This document shows positions 24,381 through 37,063 of a stretch of DNA of 64,000 nucleotides, in pieces. Below the pieces are notes generated by a model. The model made no database searches and was not told where the DNA came from. It saw nothing but the letters and a program-made list of their open reading frames with translations. The stretch lies in assembly GCF_025698545.1 (NCBI RefSeq), contig NC_068569.1, forward strand, positions 930,001 through 994,000, given 5' to 3'. The stretch is from Gossypium raimondii. Taxonomy: Eukaryota > Streptophyta > Magnoliopsida > Malvales > Malvaceae. Position numbers and translations under genes: made by a program. Each line of letters begins with the position of its first letter. Positions within the stretch are counted from its first letter, which is position 1.

Positions 24381-26369
24381 ATGGATGTTTCCTCTTTGGA
24401 ACTGCATTCCGAAAATCAAACTGAGACCTGTCCATTGTTAATGGAGCGATCAGACAACTTTAGTGAACATGCTATTGACATACTGACGAGTAGTGATACT
24501 TCATCAAACTTGTCTCGTGAAACAACTTCGAATGGTTTGGATGTCTTCCAGCGTGAAGACGGACCTTCTAGTAGTACAAGAGTGATAGGTTCTCAACCTT
24601 CAACATCTTCTTCCAATGGCACAAACTCAAGAACCCCTTCTGTTGTCAGGAGAGGGGAAGCCCGTCGTCGTCGGAGTCCATTGAATTCTGGTTTGTGGAT
24701 TTCTATTGAACTAGTTCTTACAGTGAGCCAGATTGTAGCATCTGTTATTGTCCTGGCTTTGTCAAGGAATGAGCATCCCCGTACACCGTTGTTTGCATGG
24801 ATTGTGGGTTATGCTTCTGGTTGTGTAGCAACCCTCCCTCTTCTTTATTGGCGTTATCGGCATCGTAACCAGGCTTCTGAGCAAGACTCAGCTCAACATC
24901 GCAACACTTCACGCATTAATGTCCCTGCCGGACCCTTTTCTCTCTCTGTCACTAGGACTACTGATGGGGCTGATCATCATACTGCAACTACAAGTAGTAG
25001 AGGTGGTCAAAGTGCAGGAGTTACAAGTGCAAGGTATAATTTACTTATTGTTAGTCTGAAATGACATACAAGTGCATGGTATAAGCTTTCTTTTTTCTGG
25101 CAACAATACCAGTTAGTTGCTGATCAGCTGGTTTTTATCCTGCAGAATTAAGGCACTAGTTGAATACTTCAAAATGGTTTTAGATTGCTTCTTTGCTGTT
25201 TGGTTTGTGGTTGGCAATGTCTGGATCTTTGGTGGGCATTCATCTGCAAATGAGGCTCCTAACATGTACAGGTACACGGGCCTAGTGGCATTTTTTGTGT
25301 TTAACTTTGATTTATACCTTTTTCTGAGAGTTTATCCTTTTTTGGCTTGCAGGTTATGTATAGTTTTTCTTGCGATTAGTTGTATTGGATACGCAATGCC
25401 CTTCATTCTATGTGCCACGATCTGCTGTTGCCTGCCTTGTATTATTTCTGTCCTTGGGTTTAGAGAGGACCTATCACAGACCAGAGGTGCCACTTCCGAA
25501 TCCATAAATGCTTTACCTACTTACAAGTTCAAGGCGAAGAAAAGTAGAAATGGTGATGGTAGGGAAATAAACTTGGGTGCCGGTGAGGGTGGTGTTGTAG
25601 CTGCCGGAACTGAAAAGGAACGTGTCATCTCTGGAGAAGATGCAGTGAGTGTTTCTTTTGATTATTGTTTACACAATTCAGTTACATGTCTTACGGGTCC
25701 GGTAAATAAAAAGCACAGATCTCTCTTTGCATATTTTGAGTTGAAATTCATGATTGAAGGTATCATAGACGATGTGTTAGCATATTTAATATTTAACATA
25801 TACATTCTCCTCTGATTTATTGAACTATTTTGAGCACATCATATCATTTGGGTTCTGAAACTGAGCAGCTTTGTTAAGTTGTGATCCCAGACGACCAAAT
25901 AAGACTATGCACTGTTTGATTCTGCGATACCATAGTAGCTCAGTTAAAGATGTGATGATATTTAGAAATTTACTTGGGACTGATCAATGAGACCTTATAG
26001 TCTGCTGGTTTGCTTTTTCTTTTTGTGAATATTTTCGTCTTCAGATACGTACTGATACAACGGCACTGCTGGGATTTTATACAGATCTGCTGCATTTGTT
26101 TGGCGAAATACGCAAACAACGATGAGTTAAGGGAGTTGCCATGTTCTCATTTCATGCACAAGGAATGTGTTGACAAATGGCTTAAGATCAATGCTTCCTG
26201 CCCTCTTTGCAAGAGCGAGGTTGGCGAGAACTTACTGGACGCAATCTCGGGTACAAGTGCCACCATCTTGAGTTCTCTCTCTGGACCGAATGACAACCAG
26301 CGACGAGGAGAAAGGAGGACTGGTAACAGTTATACCAGCTCCAGCTCCAGCTCCAGCTCCATGTTTTAA
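24381..26369 (+). CDS. Multi-pass membrane RING-H2 E3 ubiquitin ligase (At4g11680/At1g12760 type)
   Basis: Exons 24381-25033, 25146-25271, 25353-25644 and 26085-26369 give 451 aa in frame. The N-terminus (1-100) is Ser/Thr-rich and ends in an Arg cluster. Hydrophobic segments at about 104-127, 136-157, 228-247 and 261-296 (two) suggest five membrane passes. The RING at residues 359-402 runs [27 protein letters not shown]...CPLCKSEV: C-x2-C, C-x-H, H, C, C-x2-C, the H2 type. This class passes ubiquitin from an E2 to substrates at endomembranes; substrates are not known from sequence. The tail has a nine-serine run from an AGCTCC repeat. Relatives usually have about 380-400 residues, so the N-terminal part is somewhat long. 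Confidence 0.9.
26337..26362 (+). repeat. AGCTCC hexanucleotide microsatellite coding Ser run
   Basis: CCAGCTCCAGCTCCAGCTCC lies at the very end of the RING gene and encodes its terminal serine tract. It is the kind of site that varies in copy number between accessions. Confidence 0.8.
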
Positions 26370-28290
26370 TATTATAATGATGATGTAATAAAAAAATAGA
26401 GCAGTATGATACATTTAATGCTTTGGAATTGCAAGGTGTCTATGGTGATTGCATGAATCACTTTTGTTAAATGAAATTTGATTAGCGACATAATTGATAT
26501 ATAGATATATTGCAGAATTGGCAAGAATTTCTGGTTTTTGCATTTAAAGATAATTGTAATTTGTACCGTGGGCTTAGGAAGTAATGAGAAAAATGATGAA
26601 TCTTTTGAACTTTTCCTCGTAGTCTTCCCTGCTTAGTAGATTTTCTTCATTTTTCTGACTTCAAAGCAATGAAATTTTAAGGGACATCCACTCCTCAATT
26701 TTTTGTTTTTGGATAAGTATATTGATTATGATAATCTAATTTACCTTAACTATAGGTAGTATTATGATGTAAACAAAATGCATGTATATGATGAAAAATA
26801 TCAATTAATTGTAAGCTCGGATATGAAGATTAAAGGTGTCAATGGTTCGCATCAGGCGGCGCTTAGTGGCCCAGTTTTAAAAATTTTGTAAGTCTAGATT
26901 CGTTTTTAGACTGTACCTTTCAAAAAATTTGTTTTATTATTACAAAATTAAAAAATATTTTTAGTTGATATACATATTTTTATAATTAAATTTAAATTTT
27001 TATTATTTAAATTGAATTCTCGGTTTGAGATGTAAAAATCTTTCTCTAAGCCTGGCACAATTTGAATTGGGTGGCCTACTCGGCCTTTGAATAGGTCTAA
27101 TGAAGATCATTCAATAATTTATTTACTATATATATATATATAATGGGAGTAATTGATTTGGCTTTAAATTTTTATAAAATTGTTTGATATATTACTTAAA
27201 ATAAATTAATTACTGAAACATAATTAGTTTTTGATAAATAAAGATTTTATAAAATTGTTTGATATATTACTTAAAATAAATTAATTACTGAAACATAATC
27301 AGTTTTTGATAAATAAAGATTTTAAATTATAAAATAAATAATTTTACATTTTATCTTTAGTTTTAAAAGATTTACAAAAAATAAAATTTTAAACGTAAAA
27401 TTTTTAAAGGATAATTTAATATTAAATTAATTTAAAATATTCTCCAAAGTGATTAGTTGTTATCTGCTTATTATTTTCCATACATTTTACAAAATAGTTC
27501 TGTCAAATTGTTTTTATTTTAGATTATCAAGCTTGTGTAAAAATTAAATTATTGAAAATATTAATTTTCAATTGAGTTAATTTTTCAATATTTAAAAAAT
27601 AAAAAATAAACCACAGACTCTTACCATAAGAAAATTCACCTATAATACAATATATCTATTTTATTTTTTTGAAATTATATCAATTTGTAGTAATAAATTC
27701 TAGTTAGTATTAGTGTAGGTAAATCATTCAAATAACAATAATTCATAGAATTGACGAATAATAAAAGATTATTATATTATATACATTTTCAGTAAAAATA
27801 AAAAAAGTTAAATATAAAAATTAAAAATTAAAACAGTGACAAGTATATTATTTATTTATGAACTGATATGTGAATTTTTATAATTTTTTAATGCAAGCTT
27901 ATCAATGTTTGAGGGTGGATTTGGATCTGAAAATGTAACCTATGATTGAATCTATTTAAGAACTGGGCAGCTCAATGTTAGCTTGGACCCGATTTACATA
28001 GAAGGCATACAGAGGGGGGCCGAAAATTACAATTGGCCAGAATTAATAAGTCTACGTGTCAATCTAATAATCCGTCTCTAGAATGTAGTAGCACTTCCAT
28101 TTTAACGATTTGACACGAAATAAAAGATAAACACAAGACTCGTAAAAGAAAAAAAAACAACCCTTCTATTCTACCATAATGAAGTATACGTATTGCTTTT
28201 CTTTAAAATATTATTTATTTTTTTATTATTATCTGTTTTTTTTTATTATTATTTAGGGTTCACAAATTCTTCGCAACGAAACAAACAAAC
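26370..28290. other. Intergenic region between RING gene and BORDER-like gene
   Basis: A possible polyadenylation region (AATAAAAAAATAG near 26386) follows the RING stop. The rest is AT-rich, with a short TA run near 27130 and one 75 bp tandem duplication listed separately. No gene is supported. Confidence 0.6.
27181..27328. repeat. Perfect-looking 75 bp tandem duplication
   Basis: TGTTTGATATATTACTTAAA begins at 27181 and again at 27256. The copies match along the 75 bases except one base (taaTtag versus taaTcag), so the duplication is recent. Confidence 0.92.
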
Positions 28291-28351
28291 TCTTCAAAGC
28301 CTCCTACAAGCTTTCATCGAACTCTTTACCCTCATTTTATCTTTATAGCCG

Positions 28352-28371
28352 TCTCTCTCTCTCTCTCTCTC
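28352..28371 (+). repeat. CT microsatellite in the 5' leader
   Basis: An uninterrupted CT run just before the leader donor (CCAG|GTAAGC, 28392). CT-rich leaders are common in constitutively expressed plant genes. The leader intron runs 28393-28981 and the coding start follows at 29019. Confidence 0.8.
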
Positions 28372-29018
28372 AGTTCTGCTCTCTCGATCCAGGTAAGCTT
28401 TCTAACTTCGAGATTCTAGATCTTCTATTTCATTAATTACTCTCTTTTTTTAAAAGGAAATTGTAGTTACTTGTTTGATTTAGGGCTTGTGATTTGAATA
28501 CGTTTCTGTGTTTTGGATGTTTAGTCTTTTTCATTTTCCGTTTCTTTTATGTTTCTGGACTTTGCACGACTTTCCCCCCCTATTTATTAGTTATCCCCAG
28601 AATTACTAGTTTTTTTCCCTTTCTTTTTGCTAGATCTGGCTTTTTTATGTGAGACCTAATCTCGGTTAGTTCGATTTTGTGCTTTTATTCATTGAATTTG
28701 ATTATGATTCTTTGTACCTATTTTCTAATTTTTGGACTTGGATAATAATTATATCGAGTATTTTCGTTAAGTTAAAGTTATATGCATATTCAGCTATCTT
28801 TTTTTCCTCTTTGAATTGTTTTAATATTTTGGGGAAGTTTAATCACTATTTCATATATTCCTTAAATTTTGGAGCTTGATCTGCATGCTTATTGTTTTGT
28901 TTCATCGATGAATTGAGCATCTGAACTTGTGGACATGATTTGATAGTATGATAATGTTCTGTTTACTATTTTACCATGCAGTTATATTTGTATATGTATT
29001 CTATGGTGACGGTCTAGC

Positions 29019-32000
29019 ATGTCCAACAATCTGGTATCTCAGCAGTTGTCGATGCCTGGTAACCAAATGGCTCAGCTAGAATCAATTTCCAGCAAAATGG
29101 ATGCATCTATGTCCGTGGGATTGATGGGATTTGGGACCAATGAATCTTTACAGCACCAGATACCTTCAAATATGCCTATTGGACAGATGGGATCCATGTC
29201 AAATGGTCTTGGGTCGCAGTTTTCCTCGATGCCGAACCAGCAAGGTGGAAACATCGAATCTCAAACATACACTCAGCTACCACAACAGCAGCAAGGTGGT
29301 AACATCAAATACCAAACATATACTCAACTACCACAACAGCAGCAAGGTGGAAACGTTGAATACCAAACATATACTCAGCTGCCACAACAACAGCAAGGTG
29401 GAAACATTGAATCCCAAACTTATACTCAGCTACAACAACAGCAGCAAGGTGGAAACATTGAATCCCAAACATATACTCAGCCTCCACAACAGTACTTAAT
29501 GGCTAATAAGCAAGTAGGAAAAATGACTCCCACAATGTTGGATAGCCCTAGGCCCCATCAATTATCAACTTTGAACAAGCGCAAAGCCCCAATGGAACCA
29601 ATTTCTCCCAATTCTATTCCACAAAAGTTATCTTTGCCAAACAAACGAGTGGCACAAACGGAACACAGGCCTTGGCTGCAACCAATGTCTGCACCTAGTC
29701 AAAGTCCTGTACAGATGCAGTCAGTTTCCAACTCACCAGGTTCACAGCTTTCTCCAGCATCTAATAAGAGATTGGTTCCAAGTAAATCTGGGTCATCAGC
29801 TCCAAGGAATCAGCCTGCACAGACGCGCCCGTCACCAAGGGTTCAGGCGGAGTCATCTGAATCTGTGAGGTCCAAGATGCGGGAGTCTTTAGCTGGTGCA
29901 CTAGCCTTGGTATCTCAGCAGCAAGCTGAAAATGCGACACCGGAGAAGAATTCCAATGTTGAAGCCATGGGTTCCCCAGTGAAGCGAGAAGAGGGTTCTC
30001 ACCCTGTTGATTCTGGTTCTGGTAATTCAGATGCTGTTCACTCTATATCTGCAGAACCTCAGGGGACAATGTGCTCCAATCAGGGTAGTTCTGCTGATGG
30101 AACTAATAGTGATACTACACAAACATTGCAATATGATAGGAAGCAATTTCAATCAAGCAATCTGTTACCTGATGAGGAAGTTCCATTTAGTGACAACATT
30201 TTTGCTAGAGATGAACTTTTACAGGGAAATGGCCTTTCTTGGGTATTAGAACCTGAAATAGACATGACAAAGAAAAAGGAATTGGAAATGGATGGAAAAC
30301 AAATCCCAGATAATGAAAACGTTGAAAAAAATGAATTAGAGCAATTATTACCATCTCCAGAGGAGTTGGCATATCAAATTGAAGCAGAACTCTTTAAATT
30401 ATTTGGAGGTGTGAATAAAAAGTATAAGGAGAAGGGTAGGTCTCTATTGTTTAATTTAAAGGATCGTAACAACCCTGAACTCAGGGAAAGAGTTGCGTCT
30501 GGCGAAATTCCCCCAGAGCGATTATGTTCAATGAGTGCTGAGGAGCTGGCTTCTAAAGAGCTTTCACTGTGGCGACAAGCCAAAGCTGAAGAACTTGCTC
30601 AAATGGTAATTTTGCCTGATGTAGAAGTTGATATTAGACGCCTGGTGAGGAAAACACATAAGGGTGAATTTCAAGTAGAGGTTGAACAAACTGACAGTTC
30701 TTCAGTGGAAGTTTCTGCTGGAACTTCAGTTACTCGGCGACCTAAAACTGATGCAAAACAAGCTCCTAGGAATAGTAAAACTGTTGGAAAGGAACATGAA
30801 ACAAAAACCGTAGGTGAAAAAAACAAGCTAGAAGACCCAAATCTTACCATTACCATTCCTTCAAGTGAGGGTCCTGATCCAATGCAAGGGTTGATGGGAG
30901 AAGATGAATTGAAGGATGCGGATTTTCTTCCTCCAATTGTTTCCCTTGATGAGTTCATGCAATCTCTTGATTCAGAGCCACCATTTGAGAATTTGCCTGG
31001 TGATGCTGGAAAGGCAACATCCACTTCTGACAAGGACGATTCAGAAGCTGGATATGACTCAAAGTCTTCTGGTCGAGCTTCACAAGATCCTCCTGAAACT
31101 GTGCCTGATAAACTTGTAAACACTGGTTCAAGTAATCTGAAATCTGATTCAGATGTCAAGCCGAATGATACTACTATGAAAACAGAAACAGTAGCTTCTG
31201 TAGCCATTTTGAAGGGTGAACGTGTCTGGGAAGGGATGCTGCAGCTGAATGTCTCATCCATGACTTCTGTTGTTTGTCTTTTTAAGAGGTAAGTTGTAGA
31301 AGCTATACAAGGCTATGTTGTCCTTGGAACTTTTTACTGATTATAATTTGTTATTGATCCCTTTTGCCTATATCTGTTTGTGTTTTACTGATTATAATTT
31401 GTTATTGATCCCTTTTGCCTATATCTGTTTGTGTATGTCCTTGTTTGTATGTTATTATCTGGGATGCTCGTGTTTGTATATTGGTATGGGAGCAGGCATG
31501 TCTTTATCTATCTTGTGCTTTGTTGTTGAGAAGGCAGGGCTTAAGTTTAGGTTGTTTACTTTGATGGTGAAAATTATCTCGTAGTTTTTTAATGTCTGAA
31601 CCATAAGTGGGGTAGATGTGATAGATTTTAAACCTTATTTCTACATTACTTGACCAAGCTAAGTATTATTTTCTTGAACAATTTCAAAGAACAATTCTTC
31701 ACGAAGCGGGGATGAGCACTTTATGTTGGCTGCTTGGAGAAAGCATATCCCTTCTAGGTTGAAATTTTTGATAAATTTGTGGTAGACCCAGTATCCTTTG
31801 GTCTGTGTGTTACCTATATTGCTATGGTCGTGTTTTTTCACTTGCCGAGTAATTATCTATGAATCTTAATTTGAGTTAGAAGGAGATTACTAATTTATTA
31901 TTAAGATTTTTGTGGCGTGCATATTAACGATCCAATTATTCCTGGTGCAGTGGTGAAAAAACTAGCACAAAGGATTGGCCTAGCCTTGTTGAAATCAAGG

Positions 32001-33812
32001 GCAGAGTTAGACTTGAAGCGTTCGAGAGGTTCCTCCAAGAGCTTCCAATGTCCCGGAGTCGGGCTGTTATGGTATCTCAAGTTCATTTAAATTGTAGTGA
32101 ATTCCTGTACTGCCATATTGTTTCCCAAAAGAAAATTGTGGGAACAAGAACTTCTTTTATCCCATTTTTTTTGTCTTCAATTTTTTTTATTTTTGTTAGT
32201 ATAGGGTTAAATTTCATTTATGGAATTTTGATAAGCTTTTTGGTCGCTGGGAAAATATCATACTTAAGGCGAAAATTGAAAAGACCAAAGAGATGGAACT
32301 TGAACAAAATTTGTAGTTTTGATTTGAACAAGAAACACATGGAGATGAAAAGATACTATCTTCATTATAGGGACTCATCTGATTTACGTTGCATACAAAT
32401 TCTTGTTTGAGCGATGAATATCTGGGGAAAATAATAAAACTTCGCTCAAATACAAAAGAAATCTACAGGAAAAGGATTCAAGGCACAATTGTCGCCAATA
32501 TTTCCAATTTATATCCTTTGGAAGAGATCAAGGATGTGAAATGTTGTTTAAACTCCCAACATAAAAATAATAGTTTCTAACTATTGAGATCCTCTAAAAA
32601 ACTACATATAACTCGGTTTATTTATTTATTTACTTGGGGAAGGGGGATGTAGTTTTCTTTTGTTTTTGGTTAATACTTGCCTTAAATCGTCGGTTAAACA
32701 CGTTAGACTGATGTATATCTATGTTGATGTTTTGCAGGTGGTGCATGTTGTATGCAAAGAGGGAGCAACCGAGAGTGATCATGCGAGCCTTGTTGAGGTA
32801 AAGAATTAACAAAACATGTTTTATGTTGCTTAGTTCTATTTCTTCTATGTGATATTTAATTTAATTTAAAATTGTGCAGGCGGCTGATTCATATATTTTG
32901 GATGAGAGAGTGGGTTTTGCTGAACCTGGCGCTGGTGTTGAAATTTATTTTTGCCCTCCATACACGAAAACACTTGAAATGGTGACCAGGATCCTACCAA
33001 AGGATCAACCTCAGCTTCTTAATGCTATTGATAATGGTCTAATTGGTGTTGTTGTATGGAGAAGAGCTCAATTAATTTCACCCAACTCAACTTCACACCA
33101 TAAACATAACACCAAAAAGCAACAGCACTTCACTTCTAGTTCTAGGAAACCTCACGATAAGGATGATGCTATTTCTAATGTGAATTCTAATTTCCTATCA
33201 AAAACCCATGTCGGACCTCCTCTCCATTCTGTACCTCCTGATGATGATGATGATGATGATGTACCCCCGGGATTTGGCCCTGCTGCATCCCGGGATGAAG
33301 ATGATCTACCTGAGTTCAATTTCTCTGGTGGCTCGAACCCATCAGGGCCAAAATACCCTGCTGGATACCAATCCCAGCGAGTAGGGATGGCTCCTCATTT
33401 ACATTCTCAAACACCATCTCGTCCTGTTGATCAAATGAGGGAGCTGATACAAAAGTATGGGCAACCAAATAGTAATGCACCCGTAGGGGTTCCGATCCAA
33501 CAGTGGAATGATGACGATGACGATGATGATATACCTGAATGGCAGCCTCAAACATCCCAACAGCAGCATCTGCAGCCTCCACCAAGCAAGGTTCGTCGTT
33601 TTCAACAGCCCATGCATGCACCTCAGCAGTTACCCCATCAGGCATTACCAGCTATGCATGTTCAAGGTCAACATGGAAATTGGTGGGTTCCTCCACCTGG
33701 TTCCCCTTCCCCAGGTCAACCATTTGTTAATGGAGCACAATTTTACGGAACGACAGTAGGAACTGGGCAACCTGCCTGGCGAAAAGATGCTCCCAATAGT
33801 AGGGGCTTTTAG
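29019..33812 (+). CDS. BDR: TFIIS-central plus SPOC domain protein, BORDER (BDR)-like
   Basis: Four coding exons (29019-31288, 31951-32071, 32738-32797, 32880-33812) give 1127 aa. Residues 1-430 are Gln/Ser/Pro-rich and disordered, with a five-fold 17-residue repeat at 75-159. Residues about 445-560 are the TFIIS central domain (PSPEELAYQIEAELFKLFGG, KEKGRSLLFNLKD, EELASKELSLWR). Residues about 733-881 are a SPOC domain (VWEGMLQLNV, DWPSLVEIKGRVRLEAFE, GVVVWRR). The tail is Pro/Gln-rich with two Asp runs (33240-33262 and 33511-33530). The pairing matches Arabidopsis BORDER proteins, which act at gene ends to limit transcriptional interference, and animal PHF3/DIDO relatives. Nuclear; no PHD finger seen. 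Which BORDER orthologue this is cannot be decided here. Confidence 0.9.
29241..29495 (+). repeat. Five in-frame 51 bp repeats in the BORDER-like gene
   Basis: CAAGGTGGAAACAT starts at 29241, 29292, 29343, 29394 and 29445, an exact 51 bp period. Each unit encodes QGGN-x2-x-QTYTQ-x-PQQQ with small changes (IESQ, IKYQ, VEYQ). The exact period and high similarity mark a recent in-frame minisatellite expansion in a disordered region. Confidence 0.95.
31332..31433 (+). repeat. 51 bp tandem duplication in the first coding intron
   Basis: TTTTACTGATTATAATTTG begins at 31332 and again at 31383; the two copies run on through TATCTGTTTGTG with no obvious difference. It lies 44 bases inside intron 31289-31950 and is a recent duplication. 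Confidence 0.92.
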
Positions 33813-34510
33813 TTTTAAGTTCCAACTTTTTTGTAAATCCAGCGTTCATGTAGCTGTTTTATTTAGACGCGCCCTAGCTTTTGTATCCTTCTATAAATCT
33901 TTTTTCATTACATAGCGTCTTTATTTAAATTATAGTATTATAGACAATATTAGCTGTTTTTCATGCAAGCTTGAAAACATTTGTGGTTCGTCTTTATGTT
34001 TTGTTGATATTGATCATTCAAATTATACCTATTTCTCTGATATTTGTTATCAGAGGGATGTTCAACTCTCATAAGTTGTGAAACTCAAGTTCAAACATGG
34101 AATTGATACTAATCTATACAAATCTATATATTACCACTTCTAAGAGTTACAGTTACAAATATAGAAAAATAACTGCACGTTACACTGTTGCATATCGAAT
34201 CTCAACCCACATCTCTCAAGAATATAAGAATTAAACAACAATAGATGAGAAAGAAAACAAAGAACCAAAAAAAAAAAAATAGGCTACGGGTGTAACTTTT
34301 CTGGGGGTGTTAGTAGATATATTTTGATTGTTTAGGGTTTAGTACACTGCTGCAAAGATAATCCTGCAGTCAAACTATTATACACAGGCAAGGCAACTCT
34401 CTGTTTGAAGAACAAAGATGGTACACGTCAATGGCAATATCAAAGACAGCTTTGAGGTTTTAGTTCAGTCTGACAAATAACGCGGCTTGGCCGGTGCATA
34501 TGAAATATTC
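33813..34510. other. Convergent 3' ends of the BORDER-like and DnaJ genes
   Basis: The two genes end tail to tail with only 698 bases between stop codons. Both 3' untranslated regions must fit here; AT-rich stretches near 33900 and 34150 could hold the poly(A) sites. No other gene is seen. Confidence 0.65.
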
Positions 34511-37063
34511 CTACTTCACCCCCACTAGAGCTCGTTTCAGTCCTTCTCTTTGCTCTGGTGTCAAATTTGTAGGGAACTTCACCTCAAATTTGATCCTAAG
34601 ATCACCCCTATTACCTGTTTCCTTTGCAATTGGCATTCCTTCCCTAGCAATGACGAGCTCATAACCCGGGCCGATAATATCGGTCACAGGCAACGACAAG
34701 TTATGGCCATCGAGAGTAACCAGATTTACTGTTGTACCCCCAAGTGCCTCTTCTAGTAACACCCTTTGGTTAACGACAAGGTCGTTGCCATCTCTTTTGT
34801 ATAAATCATGGGGTTTCTCATCAATTACGAATACAAGATCTGCTGGAAGCTGATTTGGCTGCTCATTTCCTTTATCCGGGAATGTTATCTTTGTTCCTTT
34901 TTTCCACCCCGGCTTCACGTCTATGGTTAATATCTCTGATTCCTGTACTTGTCGCCTGTACGGTCTCAACTTATTATTATTATTATTATTATTCAATTAG
35001 TAGGGTAAAGATTCCATTTCAAGAATTAGTAAAATGCAATGGCAGCCAGTTAATCAAGGCCAAAATATCCGAATTCAATTAGCAGATTTCAGCATGACAA
35101 TGAAATACATGCATGGAAAAGAAAATGCCACAAAGCATGAAAGAATTAAACTCATCAGCCATCATAAGATTTTGAAAACATTTTTTTCCCCTTTCTTCTT
35201 CCCTCTCTAGGTCAACAAAAATGTATATTTTGACTGTCAACTTGCGGGAACTAAATTATGTAAAAATGTTTCCATCTATGGTAAAAAGTTTCAACTAACT
35301 TGATAAAGAATTTCATTAGTTCCATCCTTGGTAATCCAGCATAGGATTGCAATAGCAGATCATGCATACGATTGCTCAAAACTTGAGAATCATTAATGAT
35401 GACAGACTATAAAATGTAGGCAATCATGGAAAATTAAAATCAGAGAGCAGTCTTTCACTGTAGGAGATGCATATACATACCCTGCAGCATTGACAACAGT
35501 TCTAGAAATCTTCATCTTCCTAGTTGATCCAGTGTACAGCTCCTCAAGGCTGCAAGGCAATTTGCTCTCAACTGGGGGAGGTTTCCTGGGTGCAGTTGCT
35601 TCATTGTGACTTCGAAAAATATTGTCAGTCGAATTAAATCCTCCAAACTTTGCTCCATCAGAGTGGAATCTAGCAGACCTAGTAGGTCCTGATGACCCAA
35701 ACCCGAAAGGACTACTTCCAAAGAACTCTGCGAAGATGTCCTCTGCATTCCTAGGATTAAACCCATTTGGCCCACTGGTGCCCTTTCCGAAAGGTGGCCT
35801 GCTGCTGCCTGGTGGTGGCATGTCTTTCAATCCTTCTTCACCATACTGATCATAAACTGCTCGCTTTTGAGGGTCACTCAAGACCTGAATCACAAAATTT
35901 AGTTAATTTTCCATTGACATCTTAACTTTTTGATTTAAAACCAAATCCCAGTATATGAAAGACAACATAATTATGAATAGAAACCTGTTCTAGGATGTCT
36001 AATGTGACTAAATTGATCAGATTAACATGATACACAGACAATGGACTATCAGAAGCTATAACAGTTTTAGAAAGAAATGTCAGGCTCATAATCACATGAT
36101 CAAATCCCTCCTCCATCCTAATTAATATAGAACACAGAAATTGGTTTATACAACTTGTTTCAATTATAATAATAATCTAAGCCATGAAGAAGAGAAAAAA
36201 GAATATAGTAGCTGAAAACCCTAGTCCGGTTAGGATTAGGATTAAACTTTTCGTATGTTTGAGAAACCTTTGAACTACGGAATAGTCAAAGAAACAAAGC
36301 CTTCAACAGCTTTAACAAGACTTCCGGTAGCAGCAGCACTATTGTTTGAGAACAATATCCAGAGGCAAAAAAACATTAAATTCTAAACAAATTCATAAAG
36401 CTGCACTAAATGATCCCGGAGGAATAGTAGTCTAAATAAAAACATTTAATTAATCAATCTGTCCCATTCAAGAACACGGTAGTCAGCTTAACAATCTCAA
36501 AAGAGATTTAAAGCTGCTAAGTCTTCATGTCACATAATATAATTTCTGCAAATGGATTAAATTCCCATGTTATGCCTCTTTTCTATTACCATTCATTAAA
36601 TTCTTGCTGTAAGCTCTAATTCCATTTGCTGACCGAGAAAGCAATAGCAACAGATATTTCATGTCTAATAATATATAATAGCAATCCTTTTTAACATTCA
36701 TTCCTTCATTCTAACACCGTCTTCCTCAGCTCAAACAAGAGTCAAAATCATTTAATTTCCTTCAAGGCAAATACCAAAGTCGAGTAACTTATAACAAATT
36801 CCATTATTACCTGTTTTTTTTTTCTTTATTCTACCATTAATTAACAATGAAAGAGAAAAGCAAAATAAGGAAACTGATTTGGAAAGAAAAAGACTTGCCT
36901 CATAGGCTTCAGAGATCTGCTTGAATTTGGTTTCTGCTTCTTTTTTATCATTAGGGTTCTTGTCAGGATGCCATTTCATTGCCAATTTCCTGTATGATTT
37001 CTTAAGATCATCATCTGTTGCATTCTTCTCCACCTTCAACACATTATAATAATCCACCCCCAT
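34511..37063 (-). CDS. Class B (type II) DnaJ/HSP40 co-chaperone, 337 aa
   Basis: Minus-strand exons 37063-36899, 35884-35481 and 34955-34511 give 337 aa. The J domain (1-68) starts [11 protein letters not shown] and has the HPD triad at residues 32-34 that stimulates HSP70 ATPase. A Gly/Phe-rich linker (about 75-135: [12 protein letters not shown]) follows, then the two-lobed substrate-binding C-terminus ([80 protein letters not shown]). There is no CxxCxGxG zinc finger, so it is the DNAJB1/Sis1 type, and no signal peptide or CaaX end, so probably cytosolic or nuclear. Length is typical. The first intron uses a GC donor. No obvious heat-shock element was seen upstream. Confidence 0.94.
36897..36898 (-). 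other. Non-canonical GC donor site (GC-AG intron)
   Basis: On the minus strand the first exon ends GCCTATGAG and the intron begins GCAAGT, otherwise a perfect donor. The acceptor is TTCAG|GTC at 35885. Only this junction keeps EAYE joined to VLSDPQKR, the invariant J-domain end. GC-AG introns make up about one percent of plant introns. Confidence 0.88.

Noticed and set aside
29305..29487. Open frame antisense to the BORDER-like repeats
   Set aside because: It is only the mirror of the 51 bp coding repeats; the sense frame has the domain structure.
34956..34996. N-terminal poly-Asn extension of the last DnaJ exon
   Set aside because: It translates an intronic ATT microsatellite; the acceptor at 34956 removes it.
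36225..36245. Interstitial telomere-like GGTTAGGATTAGGATTA
   Set aside because: The unit does not match the plant TTTAGGG repeat and occurs only twice.
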